From contig NZ_PXNN01000013.1 in assembly GCF_003007685.1 (NCBI RefSeq), positions 124,001-188,000 of the forward strand: a stretch of DNA of 64,000 nucleotides, written 5' to 3'. Below the pieces are notes generated by a model, which did not search any database, was not told the DNA's origin, and saw only the letters and a program-made list of their open reading frames with translations. How positions within the stretch are numbered: the first letter of the stretch is position 1; each line of letters opens with the position of its first letter. The position numbers and the translations under genes were made by a program. The stretch is from Marinobacter halophilus. Lineage in GTDB: Bacteria > Pseudomonadota > Gammaproteobacteria > Pseudomonadales > Oleiphilaceae. Below are positions 25,991 to 37,158 of this stretch, one piece after another.

Positions 25991-26638
25991 TTACTCGGAA
26001 CCCCGGCGTTTATCCACAGCCACCGCCATCTTCTCGATGATCGGGTTAATCTGCCCATGCTTCATCTTCATAGAAGCCCGGTTCACCACCAACCGACTGC
26101 TGATATGGTCAATAAGTTCCCGAGGCTCCAAACCATTCGCCTTCAGGGTATTACCGGTATCCACAATATCCACAATCTCATCCGCCAGATCCAGAATCGG
26201 CGCCAGCTCCATCGCACCGTACAGCTTGATGATATCCGCCTGCCGACCCTGGGCCGCATAATACCGACGTGCAAGATTTACGAACTTGGTCGCCACCCGG
26301 ATTCGACCGGAAGGCGCCGGCTCTCCCTTCTTGCCCGCCGTCATCAACCGACAACGGGAAATGTTCAGATCCAGCGGCTCATAAAGCCCCTCACCGCCAT
26401 GTTCCATCAGCACATCCTTCCCGGTAACGCCAAGATCTGCAGCACCGTACTGAACATAGGTGGGTACATCCGTCGCCCGGATAATCAAAATACGCACCTG
26501 GGGATCCGTAGTCGGGAACACCAGCTTGCGGGACTTATTCACGTCGTCTACCAGCTCAATGCCGGCTTCCGCCAGCAAAGGCAAGGTCTCTTCGAGGATG
26601 CGCCCCTTCGACAAAGCGATGGTGATGGAATCTGTCAT
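25991..26638 (-). CDS. hisG: ATP phosphoribosyltransferase catalytic subunit HisG (short form)
   Basis: Catalyses the first committed step of histidine synthesis, joining ATP and PRPP. The 215-residue length marks the short HisG form, which lacks the C-terminal regulatory domain and normally needs HisZ as regulatory partner; hisZ is not in this window. Motifs include [15 protein letters not shown] at the N-terminus, [14 protein letters not shown], and the PRPP-binding region [16 protein letters not shown]. It follows murA by 30 nt on the same strand, so it is probably transcribed from the murA side. Confidence 0.96.
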   Translation of the reverse strand: MTDSITIALSKGRILEETLPLLAEAGIELVDDVNKSRKLVFPTTDPQVRILIIRATDVPTYVQYGAADLGVTGKDVLMEHGGEGLYEPLDLNISRCRLMTAGKKGEPAPSGRIRVATKFVNLARRYYAAQGRQADIIKLYGAMELAPILDLADEIVDIVDTGNTLKANGLEPRELIDHISSRLVVNRASMKMKHGQINPIIEKMAVAVDKRRGSE

Positions 26639-26668
26639 GGGTTTTCCCGGGTTCCCGTTGATGTTGGA

Positions 26669-28205
<1,537 letters not shown>

Positions 28206-28259
28206 TCCTCAACTGGTTTGAAATCAGGGGCGGAATTGTAACCAATTCCAGGGCGCCGG

Positions 28260-28577
28260 TCAGCTGTGTGAGGCAAATCCGGGAATCTGATCTTGCAGAT
28301 TACTGAGCGAGGCCAGCGACAGCAGGCGCTCACTGGCTCCGTCGAAGGTAAGCGCTGTCTGGTTTTTCAGCGCCAGCCGGTGCCAGCATAACAGCATCGA
28401 CAGCACCGCACTGTGTGCAGTTACAAGCCCTGACAGATCCACCGTCAACGGGCCGGGAGCCGCACTCATTAGCTGCTCACCCCGATTGCGCAGGATCACC
28501 ACCGAGTCGACGTCTACTTCACCGACGACCCGCAAAATGGAACCGTCCAGCTCAACCGTGGGCGCACCGCTGCTCAT
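28260..28577 (-). CDS. mlaB: STAS-domain lipid-asymmetry protein MlaB
   Basis: A 105-residue STAS-domain protein, the cytoplasmic subunit that stabilises the MlaFEDB ATP-binding cassette complex. The STAS core is visible as RVVGEVDVDSVVILRNRGEQ and the switch-like VDLSGLVTAHSAVLSMLLCW. The gene overlaps mlaC by 4 nt (ATGA arrangement at 28574-28577), so the two are coupled, and it ends the mlaFEDCB operon before ibaG. Confidence 0.9.
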   Translation of the reverse strand: MSSGAPTVELDGSILRVVGEVDVDSVVILRNRGEQLMSAAPGPLTVDLSGLVTAHSAVLSMLLCWHRLALKNQTALTFDGASERLLSLASLSNLQDQIPGFASHS

Positions 28578-29227
28578 GAGCGGTCGAGTTCTTCGTCAAG
28601 GTTCAGAGATTCGAGGGCATCTCCCCACCCGTCAATCACTGCCTGCACCTGGCCGCGGTTTTCTTCCATTTCCTGGGCAAAGCGATCACGGAACGCCAGA
28701 CCAATGTTGACGCCCTCAACGATGACGTTCTCCATTAACCAGCGACCCTCCGCATTTTTGTACATGGAATAAGTGACCGGGTACCGAGTGCCGGAAGCGC
28801 TGACCATTTCCATCTGTACGGCGCCACGACTGTCATTATCGCTCATGATAGAGGCGTCTTTTACGGTAATCTCGAAGCTGTCTGCCGACACCAGTGCCTG
28901 AGCGTAACTATCAAACAGGCTGCGCTTGAACTTCTCGACAAATTCATCACGCTGCTCCGGTGTGGTCTGGCGGGCGTAACGGCCCATGACGCGAGCGGCG
29001 ATACGGCGAAAATCCACAAACTCGTCCAGAGTCTCGCTCATGCTGGCGTAAAAGGCCTCAGGATCCTCGCTGTAGAGACCGCGCTCGGCATTCAGTTTTT
29101 GCACCAGCTTCTGAGTATTGTCATCCACGTAACGCTTCAACTCGTCTTCCGGGCTGGCCCAGGCCTGACCAAGCCCCAGAGCAAACAGGGTAAAAATCAG
29201 AAAAATTCGTTGTTTCAAAGCAAGCAT
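28574..29227 (-). CDS. mlaC: Periplasmic phospholipid-binding protein MlaC
   Basis: MlaC shuttles phospholipids in the periplasm between the outer-membrane MlaA complex and the inner-membrane MlaFEDB complex. The 217-residue product has a signal peptide (QRIFLIFTLFALGLGQAWA). Family motifs include FRRIAARVMGRYARQTTPEQ, EFVEKFKRSLFDSYAQAL and NVIVEGVNIGLAFRDRFAQ. It sits between mlaD and mlaB on the same strand with a 4-nt overlap downstream, and its length is as expected. Confidence 0.95.
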   Translation of the reverse strand: MLALKQRIFLIFTLFALGLGQAWASPEDELKRYVDDNTQKLVQKLNAERGLYSEDPEAFYASMSETLDEFVDFRRIAARVMGRYARQTTPEQRDEFVEKFKRSLFDSYAQALVSADSFEITVKDASIMSDNDSRGAVQMEMVSASGTRYPVTYSMYKNAEGRWLMENVIVEGVNIGLAFRDRFAQEMEENRGQVQAVIDGWGDALESLNLDEELDRS

Positions 29228-29250
29228 TGCATTCTCCTGTGTGTAAACTC

Positions 29251-29700
29251 TTACCGGCCGGACGCGAAATTACTGATCATCCGTTCCAGGTTCATGGCGG
29301 ACTGAGTTGTATAAAAGGTCTCACCCGCTGTTAACGATTCCATGTCCCCGCCGATCGATATATCAATGTACTGCTCACCCAGAATTCCGGATGTACGTAT
29401 TACTGCAGCGCTGTCCGCTGGAATGTTATCAACGTCTTTATCAATCGACATGACTACCCGGGCCTGAAACGTCTGCTTATCCAGGGTAATTGAATCAATG
29501 GTACCAATGGTGACCCCTGCCATGGAGACCTTGCCTCTGGGTGCCAATCCGCCAGTGTCATTAAAGTTGGCAGACAAGGTGTAGCTGTCGCCAGACGATT
29601 TTGGCGACAGCCCACTGACCTGCAGCGCCAGAAACATCAGGGCCGCAAGCCCGGCCACCATAAACAGACCGACGATAATTTCTGTTGTTCTTTGTGCCAT
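29251..29700 (-). CDS. mlaD: MCE-domain lipid transporter subunit MlaD
   Basis: MlaD is an inner-membrane anchored MCE protein that forms a periplasmic hexameric ring for phospholipid passage. ATG 29700 (MAQRTTEIIVGLFMVAGLAA) gives 149 residues, with a transmembrane helix at about residues 8-28 followed by the MCE domain (SANFNDTGGLAPRGKVSMAG, GILGEQYIDISIGG). The open frame upstream to 29736 would overlap mlaE and adds unlikely residues, so the inner ATG is chosen. It is part of the mlaFEDCB operon. Confidence 0.94.
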   Translation of the reverse strand: MAQRTTEIIVGLFMVAGLAALMFLALQVSGLSPKSSGDSYTLSANFNDTGGLAPRGKVSMAGVTIGTIDSITLDKQTFQARVVMSIDKDVDNIPADSAAVIRTSGILGEQYIDISIGGDMESLTAGETFYTTQSAMNLERMISNFASGR

Positions 29701-29722
29701 GACAGGCTCCCGGAATTCCTGA

Positions 29723-30505
29723 TTAAAAATTACCAAACATGACAGCGGTCAGCACGAAATCGAGGCCGAGCACTGCAAGCGATGAATAAACCACGGTCTT
29801 GGTGGTGGCGGAACTGATGCCGGCAGAGGTCGGCACGCAGTCATAACCCTGATAGACCGCGATCCAGGCACAAACAAAACCGAACACCACACTCTTGATA
29901 ATGCCGTTGACCACATCGTCGAAAAAGTCGACCGACGCCTGCATATTGCCCCAATAGGAGCCTTCAAACACGCCCAACCACTCCACACCAACCAACATGC
30001 CACCCACTACACCAACCACCGAGAAGATCATGGCCAGCACCGGCATCGCCAGAAAACCCGCCCAAAGCCGCGGTGCAATAACGCGGCGCAGCGGATCCAC
30101 CCCCATCATTTCCATGCTCGATAATTGCTCAGTGGCCTTCATCAGGCCAATTTCTGCGGTCAGGGCCGAGCCGGCACGGCCAGCGAACAGCAACGCCGTA
30201 ACCACGGGCCCGAGTTCACGCACCAGAGTCAACGCAATCATCTGACCGATGGCCGCCTCGGAACCGAAATCGCTGAGGATGGTGTAGCCCTGAAGGCCCA
30301 GCACCATACCAATAAACAGCCCCGAGACCACGACGATGGCCAGCGACAGCACGCCCACCGCGTACAGCTGCCGGATCAGCAGGGGGAAGCCAACCGACGG
30401 CCTGGGCACGCCGCCCAGCACACCCGCCAAAAACTGACTGGCACGACCGAAAGACGCAACCGTATCGATACCCACGCGGCCAAACGCTGCAATCCGATCC
30501 ATCAT
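29723..30505 (-). CDS. mlaE: Lipid-asymmetry ABC transporter permease MlaE
   Basis: The membrane permease of the Mla phospholipid transport system. The 260-residue product has five or six hydrophobic segments and the MlaE motifs [40 protein letters not shown] and [20 protein letters not shown]. The ATG at 30505 overlaps the mlaF stop by 4 nt, indicating coupled translation with its ATPase; Met 30502 is one codon in. It is followed 22 nt later by mlaD. Confidence 0.95.
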   Translation of the reverse strand: MMDRIAAFGRVGIDTVASFGRASQFLAGVLGGVPRPSVGFPLLIRQLYAVGVLSLAIVVVSGLFIGMVLGLQGYTILSDFGSEAAIGQMIALTLVRELGPVVTALLFAGRAGSALTAEIGLMKATEQLSSMEMMGVDPLRRVIAPRLWAGFLAMPVLAMIFSVVGVVGGMLVGVEWLGVFEGSYWGNMQASVDFFDDVVNGIIKSVVFGFVCAWIAVYQGYDCVPTSAGISSATTKTVVYSSLAVLGLDFVLTAVMFGNF

Positions 30506-31314
30506 GCTGCGCCTCCTGGTAAGCCGAAATCCGAGGCAGCATCGCCGGACGGATAATGAAACGGCACCGGGCCATCGGGCTCACCCTTCAGAAACTGCTG
30601 CACACGCTCAGAGGGATGCTCTCGTAACTGCTCCGGCGTGCCTTCACCGATGACTTTGCCATCGGCAATGATACAGGCAAAATGGCAGATACTCAGAGAT
30701 TCCGGTACGTCATGGGACACCAGCACGCTGGTCAGGCCCATGGAGCTGTTCAGATCACGAATCAGCTTGACCAGCACCCCCATGGCAATCGGGTCCTGGC
30801 CGGCGAAGGGTTCGTCATACATGATCAGTTCCGGGTCCAGGGCAATGCTGCGGGCAAGCGCCACGCGCCGGGTCATACCCCCGGACAATTCGGACGGCAT
30901 CAATTGGCGGGCGCCACGCAGGCCAACCGCCTCAAGCTTCATCAATACGATGTCGCGAATCATGTCTTCCGGCAGCGCGGTGTGAACCCGTAACGGAAAG
31001 GCCACGTTCTCGAAGACACTCAGATCGGTAAACAACGCGCCGCTCTGAAACAACATGCCCATTTTTTCCCGCAACCGGTACAGATCCCGGCGCTTGAGTT
31101 TCGGCACATCGTGCCCTGCCACCGTAACCTGCCCGGAGTCCGGCCGGAGCTGGCCGCCGATGAGGCGAAGCAGCGTGGTTTTCCCGGTGCCACTGGGGCC
31201 CATAATGGCGGTAATCTTGCCCTCGGGGATAGCCAGGGACACGCCATCAAAAATGCGCCGGCCGGAGCGGGAAAACACCACGTCTTTCAATGTTATATAA
31301 GCAGACGACTCCAT
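30502..31314 (-). CDS. mlaF: Lipid-asymmetry ABC transporter ATPase MlaF
   Basis: The ATPase that drives the MlaFEDB phospholipid transporter. The 270-residue protein has Walker [12 protein letters not shown], signature [14 protein letters not shown] and Walker [14 protein letters not shown], all at standard spacing, with the C-terminal [20 protein letters not shown] segment typical of MlaF. It is the first gene of mlaFEDCB and is divergent from kdsD, with 216 nt between them, matching the conserved Mla-Kds-Lpt arrangement in gammaproteobacteria. Confidence 0.95.
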   Translation of the reverse strand: MESSAYITLKDVVFSRSGRRIFDGVSLAIPEGKITAIMGPSGTGKTTLLRLIGGQLRPDSGQVTVAGHDVPKLKRRDLYRLREKMGMLFQSGALFTDLSVFENVAFPLRVHTALPEDMIRDIVLMKLEAVGLRGARQLMPSELSGGMTRRVALARSIALDPELIMYDEPFAGQDPIAMGVLVKLIRDLNSSMGLTSVLVSHDVPESLSICHFACIIADGKVIGEGTPEQLREHPSERVQQFLKGEPDGPVPFHYPSGDAASDFGLPGGAA

Positions 31315-31410
31315 GATCCTTCCTTTTCAGCGAGCGCCTACATTATGCCAAGCGCCGCGCCAGCTCAATGGCAGGCCAGTGAAAGCTCGGTAAAATGTAT
31401 TGATGGCAAT

Positions 31411-31427
31411 GTTCAGTTTCCCTGAAC
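31411..31427. repeat. GTTCAG-n5-CTGAAC palindrome in the mlaF-kdsD gap
   Basis: A perfect 6-bp inverted repeat with a 5-nt spacer lies about 24 nt upstream of the kdsD extended -10. It could be an operator or a chance palindrome; nothing else nearby decides. Confidence 0.35.
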
Positions 31428-31451
31428 GTTGGCAGCCACCCGGCTTAACAA

Positions 31452-31460
31452 TGATATACT
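31452..31460 (+). promoter_or_regulatory. Extended -10 promoter element for the kdsD-kdsC-lpt operon
   Basis: TGATATACT is a TGn extended -10 followed about 70 nt later by the kdsD ATG. No consensus -35 is seen at 17 nt. It lies in the divergent gap between mlaF and kdsD. Confidence 0.55.
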
Positions 31461-31530
31461 TCCGCCACAGTGACCCGACCGTCAACCATGGCCGGGCAAA
31501 CCACACCGACCGAGCAGACAATCAGCCGAG

Positions 31531-32520
31531 ATGACAGATTCTATTTCTTCAGGTGCCCCGGATTACCGCTCATCCGCACTGCGGGCCATTCGCATCGAAC
31601 GGGAAGCCATCGAAACTCTGGAAGACCGTATCAACGGCGAGTTTACCAAAGCCTGTGAAGTCATCATGGCGTGTAAAGGCCGGGTAGTCGTGACGGGCAT
31701 GGGCAAATCCGGCCACATCGGCAACAAGATTGCGGCAACCCTCGCCAGTACCGGCACACCGTCCTTTTTCGTTCATCCCGGCGAGGCCAGCCATGGCGAC
31801 ATGGGCATGATCACGCCGCAAGATGTGGTCATCGCCATCTCCAACAGTGGCAGCACCAGCGAAGTGGTCACCATCTTGCCACTGATCAAGCGCATGGGCG
31901 CTCCACTGATCAGCATGACCGGTAACCCAAATTCGGTTCTGGCCAAGGAGGCAATCGCCAACCTGGATGTGAGTGTCGCTATTGAGGCATGCCCGCTGGG
32001 ATTGGCGCCAACGTCCAGCACCACCGCCACCCTCGTCATGGGCGATGCCCTGGCAGTGGCCTTACTGGAAGCTCGCGGTTTCAGTGCTGAAGACTTCGCC
32101 TTTTCACACCCGGGTGGCAGCCTGGGCCGGCGCCTGTTGCTGCGGGTGTCTGACATCATGCACTCGGGCGATCAGATTCCCCGGGTACTGGAAGACACGA
32201 CGCTCAGTGGCGCCTTGCTGGAAATCACCCGTAAAGGTCTGGGCATGACCACCATCGTCAGCCCCACGGGTGAGCTAACGGGTATCTTCACCGATGGCGA
32301 CCTGCGCCGAACGCTCGATAAATCACCTAACGTCCATAAAACCCTGATTCGCGATGTCATGACCCATAACGGCAAAACTATCCAGGCAGATCACCTGGCG
32401 GCCGAAGCCCTGAACATCATGGAAGAAATGAAGATCAACGCCCTGCCCGTCACCGACGATGATGGCAACCTGGTTGGCGCCATCAACATGCACGACCTGC
32501 TGCGGGCCGGGGTCATCTGA
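31531..32520 (+). CDS. kdsD: D-arabinose 5-phosphate isomerase KdsD
   Basis: KdsD interconverts ribulose 5-phosphate and arabinose 5-phosphate, the first step toward Kdo for lipopolysaccharide. The 329-residue product has an N-terminal SIS sugar-isomerase domain (GMGKSGHIGNKIAATLASTG, PGEASHGDMGMI) with the catalytic-type His in SHG, and two C-terminal CBS repeats (SDIMHSGDQIPRVLEDTTLS and RDVMTHNGKTIQADHLAAEA). It opens the operon kdsD-kdsC-lptC-lptA-lptB, transcribed away from the mla genes. Confidence 0.95.
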   Translation: MTDSISSGAPDYRSSALRAIRIEREAIETLEDRINGEFTKACEVIMACKGRVVVTGMGKSGHIGNKIAATLASTGTPSFFVHPGEASHGDMGMITPQDVVIAISNSGSTSEVVTILPLIKRMGAPLISMTGNPNSVLAKEAIANLDVSVAIEACPLGLAPTSSTTATLVMGDALAVALLEARGFSAEDFAFSHPGGSLGRRLLLRVSDIMHSGDQIPRVLEDTTLSGALLEITRKGLGMTTIVSPTGELTGIFTDGDLRRTLDKSPNVHKTLIRDVMTHNGKTIQADHLAAEALNIMEEMKINALPVTDDDGNLVGAINMHDLLRAGVI

Positions 32521-32554
32521 AAAGTTATCTGGAAAGCTATTTAAGAGGCCTCGA

Positions 32555-33124
32555 ATGGCAGATCTGAACCCGCCGATGCACGAAAGCTGGGGCGACGAAC
32601 TCAAAGCAAGGGCCGCGGGCATTCGCCTGATTGCACTGGACGTTGATGGCATCATGACCGACGGCCGGCTGTATTTCAGCGCCCACGGTGACGAACTCAA
32701 AGCGTTCAACATTCTGGACGGCCTGGGCCTGAAGCAGTTGATGAAAGCCGGCATTACTGTTGCCGTGATCACCGGCCGGCGCTCGCCCCTGACCAAAAAG
32801 CGCATGAGCGATCTGGGCATCCCGCATCTGATGCAGGGCCGTGAAGACAAGAAAATTGCCCTGCAAGAGCTGGTGTCTGAGATGAACATCACACCGGAAC
32901 AAATCGCCTACATGGGTGACGACCTGCCGGATCTCCCTGCCCTGCAGTATGCCGGCCTTGGCATTAGCGTGCCCAACGGCTACTGGCTGGTGCGTCAGCA
33001 GGCGGATTACTGTACCCACGCCCACGGTGGTTATGGTGCCGTGCGCGAGGCGTGCGATCTCATTCTGTGGGCGCAGGGCCAGCTGCACGCCACGCTGCAA
33101 CCTTATCTGAACGAGCCGTCATGA
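32555..33124 (+). CDS. kdsC: 3-deoxy-D-manno-octulosonate 8-phosphate phosphatase KdsC
   Basis: KdsC dephosphorylates Kdo 8-phosphate, feeding LPS inner-core synthesis. The product is 189 residues from ATG 32555 and is a HAD-family phosphatase without a cap: motif I LIALDVDGIMTDG with the catalytic aspartates, motif II VAVITGRRSP, and motif IV MGDDLPDLPAL. The longer frame to 32459 overlaps kdsD and is not the start. It overlaps lptC by 4 nt (ATGA), so LPS sugar synthesis and transport genes are coupled. Confidence 0.95.
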   Translation: MADLNPPMHESWGDELKARAAGIRLIALDVDGIMTDGRLYFSAHGDELKAFNILDGLGLKQLMKAGITVAVITGRRSPLTKKRMSDLGIPHLMQGREDKKIALQELVSEMNITPEQIAYMGDDLPDLPALQYAGLGISVPNGYWLVRQQADYCTHAHGGYGAVREACDLILWAQGQLHATLQPYLNEPS

Positions 33125-33720
33125 ATCGCAACACGCTGCCCACCCTCCTGCGCAAGCCCCGGCTGCGAACTCTGGCGCTGGCCGCCACGGTGGCGGCAAC
33201 CGTATTCCTTATGTGGGAGCGAGAAGAAGTAGACATCTCGCGCAGTGATGCAACCGAACTCAGGGGCCCCTCCGAACCGGACAGTTTCGTCATCGAGGGC
33301 CGATACAGCACCTGGGACGAGCAGGGCAACCTGAAAATGACCCTGGCGAGCCCTCGCATCGAGCAGTTTGACGACAGCGAACACGCCACCATGAACGCGC
33401 CCCGGGCCAGAATCTACAGCGATCAGGGTATCGACCCATGGATTATTGAAGCGGATGAAGGTAGCCTCCAGCACAACGAAGATCTTGTTGTTCTGACTGG
33501 CAATGTGGTGGTGCTCAGGCAAACCGCAGAGTCAGAAGCAACACTGACCACCAGCTTGCTGACCCTGGACAACAACCTGGGCATTGTACATACCGACCAG
33601 CCGGTCACGATTACCGAACCGTTTGGCGTTACCCGTGCCACCGGTATGAAGGCTTGGGTCGATCAACGGGTACTGGAACTCAACTCCCGGGTGGAAGGGC
33701 AATATGAAACCGTCAGGTAA
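33121..33720 (+). CDS. lptC: LPS export protein LptC
   Basis: LptC is a bitopic inner-membrane protein linking the LptB2FG transporter to the periplasmic LptA bridge. ATG 33121 gives 199 residues: a short cytoplasmic start, one transmembrane helix (LALAATVAATVFLMW, about residues 20-34), then a beta-jellyroll with repeated strands such as YSTWDEQGNLKMTLASPRIE and DLVVLTGNVVVLRQ. It overlaps the kdsC stop by 4 nt and overlaps the start of lptA at 33704, the standard order in this operon. Confidence 0.94.
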   Translation: MNRNTLPTLLRKPRLRTLALAATVAATVFLMWEREEVDISRSDATELRGPSEPDSFVIEGRYSTWDEQGNLKMTLASPRIEQFDDSEHATMNAPRARIYSDQGIDPWIIEADEGSLQHNEDLVVLTGNVVVLRQTAESEATLTTSLLTLDNNLGIVHTDQPVTITEPFGVTRATGMKAWVDQRVLELNSRVEGQYETVR

Positions 33721-34231
33721 GCGTGCATACCTCTTGTTGGCAACACTGATACTGGCCGGCCCCACAGCCGCGTTCGACCTGGACTCGGATGCTCCGATCC
33801 GGGTCAGCGCTGACTCCGCCCGACTGGACGATGCCGAGGGCATCGCGGTCTACAACGGCGATGTCGAGCTGATGCAGGGCAATACCCAACTGAACGCCGA
33901 GCGTCTGGTGTTGTATCGCGACCAGCAAGGCCTGAGCCGGGTTGAGGCCAGCGGCGAACCCGCTCGCTATCGCCAACCCGCCAGAGAGGGCGAAGCCATG
34001 ACCGACGCCCGGGCCCGCAACATCACCTGGTCAGCAGCAGACAACCAGCTTACCTTTGAGCGCCAGGCCATTATTGAGCAAGGCAACAACGTGTTCCGGG
34101 GCGACGTTATTCACTATGACACCGTGAGCAGGGTGGTCACCGCAGAGGGCGGCACACCCTCTGAAGAAAGTTCAGGACGGGTAGAAATGGTGATCCAGCC
34201 TCGCGGCGCCGGCAACCCCACAGACGAATAG
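33704..34231 (+). CDS. lptA: Periplasmic LPS transport protein LptA
   Basis: LptA forms the periplasmic bridge that carries LPS to the LptDE complex. The 175-residue product has a signal peptide ([18 protein letters not shown]) and repeated OstA-type beta strands ([57 protein letters not shown]). It overlaps lptC by 17 nt and is followed 7 nt later by lptB. Length is close to the family norm. Confidence 0.94.
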   Translation: MKPSGKRAYLLLATLILAGPTAAFDLDSDAPIRVSADSARLDDAEGIAVYNGDVELMQGNTQLNAERLVLYRDQQGLSRVEASGEPARYRQPAREGEAMTDARARNITWSAADNQLTFERQAIIEQGNNVFRGDVIHYDTVSRVVTAEGGTPSEESSGRVEMVIQPRGAGNPTDE

Positions 34232-34238
34232 GTTTCTG

Positions 34239-34964
34239 ATGGCAGTTCTCAGGGCCAGTAATCTGGCAAAGAGTTATAAACAGAAAAAAGTGGTTGTGGA
34301 CGTCTCCCTGGAAATCCGTTCCGGAGAAATCGTCGGGTTGCTTGGCCCCAATGGTGCTGGCAAGACCACCTGTTTTTACATGATCGTCGGCCTGGTGCCG
34401 TCCGATCACGGTCGCATTACCATCGATAGCCAGGACATCACGCCCCTGCCGATGCACGGTCGCGCCCGCAAGGGCATTGGTTACCTGCCGCAGGAAGCCT
34501 CGGTGTTCCGGAAACTGACCGTGCGCGACAACATCATGGCGATTCTGGAAACCCGCAAAGGCATGAGTCGGCCGGAGCGGGACGCCAAGCTGGAAGAACT
34601 GTTGAAAGAATTCCACATCACCCACATACGGGACAGTCTCGGCATGGCCTTGTCCGGCGGTGAGCGGCGGCGAGTGGAAATTGCCCGGGCGCTGGCCATG
34701 GAACCGGCGTTCATTCTGCTGGACGAACCCTTTGCCGGGGTAGATCCGATCTCGGTCAGTGACATCAAACACATCATCCGGCACTTGCGGGACAAAGGCA
34801 TCGGCGTGTTGATTACCGATCACAACGTGCGGGAAACCCTCGATATCTGCGAGAACGCCTATATCGTTTCCGGCGGTCACATCATTGCCTCCGGCAATGC
34901 CGAGGCCATCCTGGCCAACCAGCAGGTCAAAGAAGTCTATCTGGGTAATGAATTCCGCCTGTAA
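34239..34964 (+). CDS. lptB: LPS export ABC transporter ATPase LptB
   Basis: LptB is the cytoplasmic ATPase dimer that powers LPS extraction with LptFG. The 241-residue protein has Walker [14 protein letters not shown], signature [15 protein letters not shown] and Walker [14 protein letters not shown], plus the Q-loop [11 protein letters not shown] and the C-terminal [12 protein letters not shown] end typical of LptB. It closes the kdsD-lptB run; rpoN begins 190 nt later with its own probable promoter, an order conserved in many gammaproteobacteria. Confidence 0.97.
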   Translation: MAVLRASNLAKSYKQKKVVVDVSLEIRSGEIVGLLGPNGAGKTTCFYMIVGLVPSDHGRITIDSQDITPLPMHGRARKGIGYLPQEASVFRKLTVRDNIMAILETRKGMSRPERDAKLEELLKEFHITHIRDSLGMALSGGERRRVEIARALAMEPAFILLDEPFAGVDPISVSDIKHIIRHLRDKGIGVLITDHNVRETLDICENAYIVSGGHIIASGNAEAILANQQVKEVYLGNEFRL

Positions 34965-35042
34965 ACGGACAGGAAATCAGCGTCGACCGAGGTCTGATTG
35001 TTTTGATGATCTGTAGCAAGTAAACTCGGCAAAGAACTTGCT

Positions 35043-35048
35043 TATACT
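35043..35048 (+). promoter_or_regulatory. Possible -10 box for rpoN
   Basis: A TATACT hexamer lies 112 nt upstream of the rpoN start at 35155. No matching -35 is found at 16-18 nt, and no TG extension is present, so this is tentative. Confidence 0.3.
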
Positions 35049-35154
35049 GTCCGCAAGACACGGCAAGTATCCAGCGTACAACATTTTTTTCAGCCTGTGC
35101 GCAGGCGATGTCACCACCGGGACACCCCTGATTTATGGATCTTGAGCCATGGTT

Positions 35155-36684
35155 ATGAAAGCCTCGTTACAGCTTAAGATGGGCCAGAGTCTGACCATGA
35201 CTCCCCAGCTGCAACAGGCCATCCGTCTGTTACAGCTTTCCACCCTCGACCTTCAGCAGGAAATCCAGCAGGCACTGGAATCCAACCCTATGCTGGAAAC
35301 CCCCGAGGACGACGACCTCCCGGAAAGCGGCGATGAGGCGAACAACACCCAGGCCGAGCAGAAGGACGCCAGCACCGAATACGATGAGCCCACTTCCGAC
35401 GTCGCCACAGACTGGGACGAAAACGAAAACGCCCCGGATTGGTCATCCGAGAACGAGATTCCCGACAAGATCCCTGATGACCTGCCGGTGGACACCGCCT
35501 GGGAAGACATTTACCAGTCCGGCCCCGCACCCGCCAGCAAGGGCGACGATGACAACGATTCCGATTTTGAAACCCGTAACTCCCCGACTGAAACTCTGAG
35601 GGATCATCTCGAATGGCAGCTCAACCTGACCCCGCTGAACGAGCGGGACAGCGCCATTGCGCATGCCTTGATGGACGCCGTCGACGAACGGGGTTACCTG
35701 ACCTCCCCCATTGAGGAGATCTACTCCGGACTGCAGGATGACACCGAAGAAGATCCTCTCGAGCTGGACGAAGTCGTCGCCGTTCTGCACAGACTCCAGC
35801 ATTTTGATCCGCCGGGCGTTTTTGCTTGCGACCTTCAGGAGTGCCTGCTGATCCAGCTGAACCAGCTGCCGCCGGACACACCCTGGCTGCGCCAGGCCCG
35901 ACTGGTGGTCACCCAGTTCCTGCACTTGCTGGGCAACCGGGACTACGCCCAGTTGCTGCGTCGCAGCCGCCTGAAGGAAGATCAGCTCAGAGACGTGCTT
36001 GCCCTGATCACCAGCCTGAACCCCAGGCCTGGCGACGTGATCGACCGTACCGAGCCGGATTACGTAATCCCCGATGTCATTGTGCGCAAGCACGAGGGCC
36101 GCTGGCGGGTAGAACTGAACCCGGAGATTGCGCCGCGCATCCGGGTTAATGCCAGTTATGCCTCGCTCATCCGCCGGGCCGACAGCAGCGCCGACAACAC
36201 CTACCTGCGCGACCAGCTTCAGGAAGCCAAGTGGTTTATCAAAAGTCTGCAAAGCCGCAACGAAACCTTGCTGAAAGTAGCCACGCGCATCGTCGAGCAC
36301 CAGCAGGGCTTTCTGGACCTTGGTGAAGAAGCCATGAAACCGCTGATCCTGTCTGACATTGCCCAGGCCGTGGAGATGCATGAGTCGACAATCTCCCGGG
36401 TTACCACGCAAAAGTTCATGCACACCCCCCGGGGCATTTTCGAACTGAAGTACTTTTTCTCGAGCCATGTCAGCACAGCCGAGGGCGGGGAATGTTCCTC
36501 TACCGCCATTCGTGCGATGATCAAGAAACTGATTGCAGAAGAAACTCCAAAAAAGCCATTGAGCGATAGCAAGATTGCGGCCATGCTTGGAGAACAGGGA
36601 ATCAATGTAGCTCGGCGCACCGTCGCCAAGTACCGGGAGGCGATGCACATTCCGCCTTCGAATGAACGTAAACGACTGGTTTGA
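35155..36684 (+). CDS. rpoN: RNA polymerase sigma-54 factor RpoN
   Basis: Sigma-54 directs RNA polymerase to -24/-12 promoters and requires enhancer-binding ATPases. With ATG 35155 the 509-residue protein has the glutamine/leucine-rich region I ([20 protein letters not shown]), a long acidic region II (about residues 55-135), the core-binding domain, the HTH, and the diagnostic RpoN box [10 protein letters not shown] near the C-terminus. A weak TGAG lies about 8 nt upstream of 35155; ATG 35149 is two codons earlier. hpf, ptsN, rapZ and npr follow, the conserved nitrogen-PTS cluster. Confidence 0.97.
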   Translation: MKASLQLKMGQSLTMTPQLQQAIRLLQLSTLDLQQEIQQALESNPMLETPEDDDLPESGDEANNTQAEQKDASTEYDEPTSDVATDWDENENAPDWSSENEIPDKIPDDLPVDTAWEDIYQSGPAPASKGDDDNDSDFETRNSPTETLRDHLEWQLNLTPLNERDSAIAHALMDAVDERGYLTSPIEEIYSGLQDDTEEDPLELDEVVAVLHRLQHFDPPGVFACDLQECLLIQLNQLPPDTPWLRQARLVVTQFLHLLGNRDYAQLLRRSRLKEDQLRDVLALITSLNPRPGDVIDRTEPDYVIPDVIVRKHEGRWRVELNPEIAPRIRVNASYASLIRRADSSADNTYLRDQLQEAKWFIKSLQSRNETLLKVATRIVEHQQGFLDLGEEAMKPLILSDIAQAVEMHESTISRVTTQKFMHTPRGIFELKYFFSSHVSTAEGGECSSTAIRAMIKKLIAEETPKKPLSDSKIAAMLGEQGINVARRTVAKYREAMHIPPSNERKRLV

Positions 36685-36756
36685 CTTTTTGCCAGTGCAC
36701 GAAGCACCGGTATTCAGCCCGGCAGAAAGCCGGCACGATGACAACAGGAGACGCCT

Positions 36757-37059
36757 ATGCAACTCAATATTTCAGGCCATCACGTAGAACTGACCCCTGC
36801 ACTGAAGGATTACGTCAACACCAAGTTCGAAAAGCTGGAGCGTCACTTTGATCACATCAGTAACTGCCAGGTGACGCTGGAAATTGAGAAAGTTCGTCAG
36901 ATGGCCGAAGCCACCCTGCACGTCATCGGTGGCGAGATTCACGCAAAGGCTGAAAACGAGGATATGTACGCGGCGATCGACGCCCTGGTAGACAAGCTCG
37001 ACCGACAGATCCTCAAGCACAAAGAAAAGAACGTTGACCGGATGCACGGTAACGGCTGA
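36757..37059 (+). CDS. hpf: Ribosome hibernation promoting factor (short Hpf/YfiA family)
   Basis: A 100-residue ribosome-associated inhibitor of the short Hpf type, which binds the 30S decoding region in stationary phase and promotes 100S ribosome dimers. The fold is evident from MQLNISGHHVELTPALKDYV at the N-terminus and the DRMHGNG end; the basic helix DRQILKHKEKNVDR follows the second half. It lies 72 nt after rpoN, as in most gammaproteobacteria, with a strong terminator downstream and a clear AGGAG-like Shine-Dalgarno (acaggagacgcct). Confidence 0.95.
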   Translation: MQLNISGHHVELTPALKDYVNTKFEKLERHFDHISNCQVTLEIEKVRQMAEATLHVIGGEIHAKAENEDMYAAIDALVDKLDRQILKHKEKNVDRMHGNG

Positions 37060-37103
37060 GCGCAGTATTTCGCGCCACCTTATCGGGTGTTTCAATAGAT
37101 CGA

Positions 37104-37139
37104 GCTGCGGCGGGGCTTACCGGCCGCAGCCTTTTTTTT
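37104..37139 (+). terminator. Intrinsic terminator after hpf
   Basis: A GC-rich stem (37104-37110 with 37124-37130, extended by further G-C pairs with a bulge) is followed by eight Ts. It separates hpf from ptsN, so ptsN probably depends on partial read-through or its own start. Confidence 0.85.
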
Positions 37140-37158
37140 AGGGAATCACAGTCGATCC

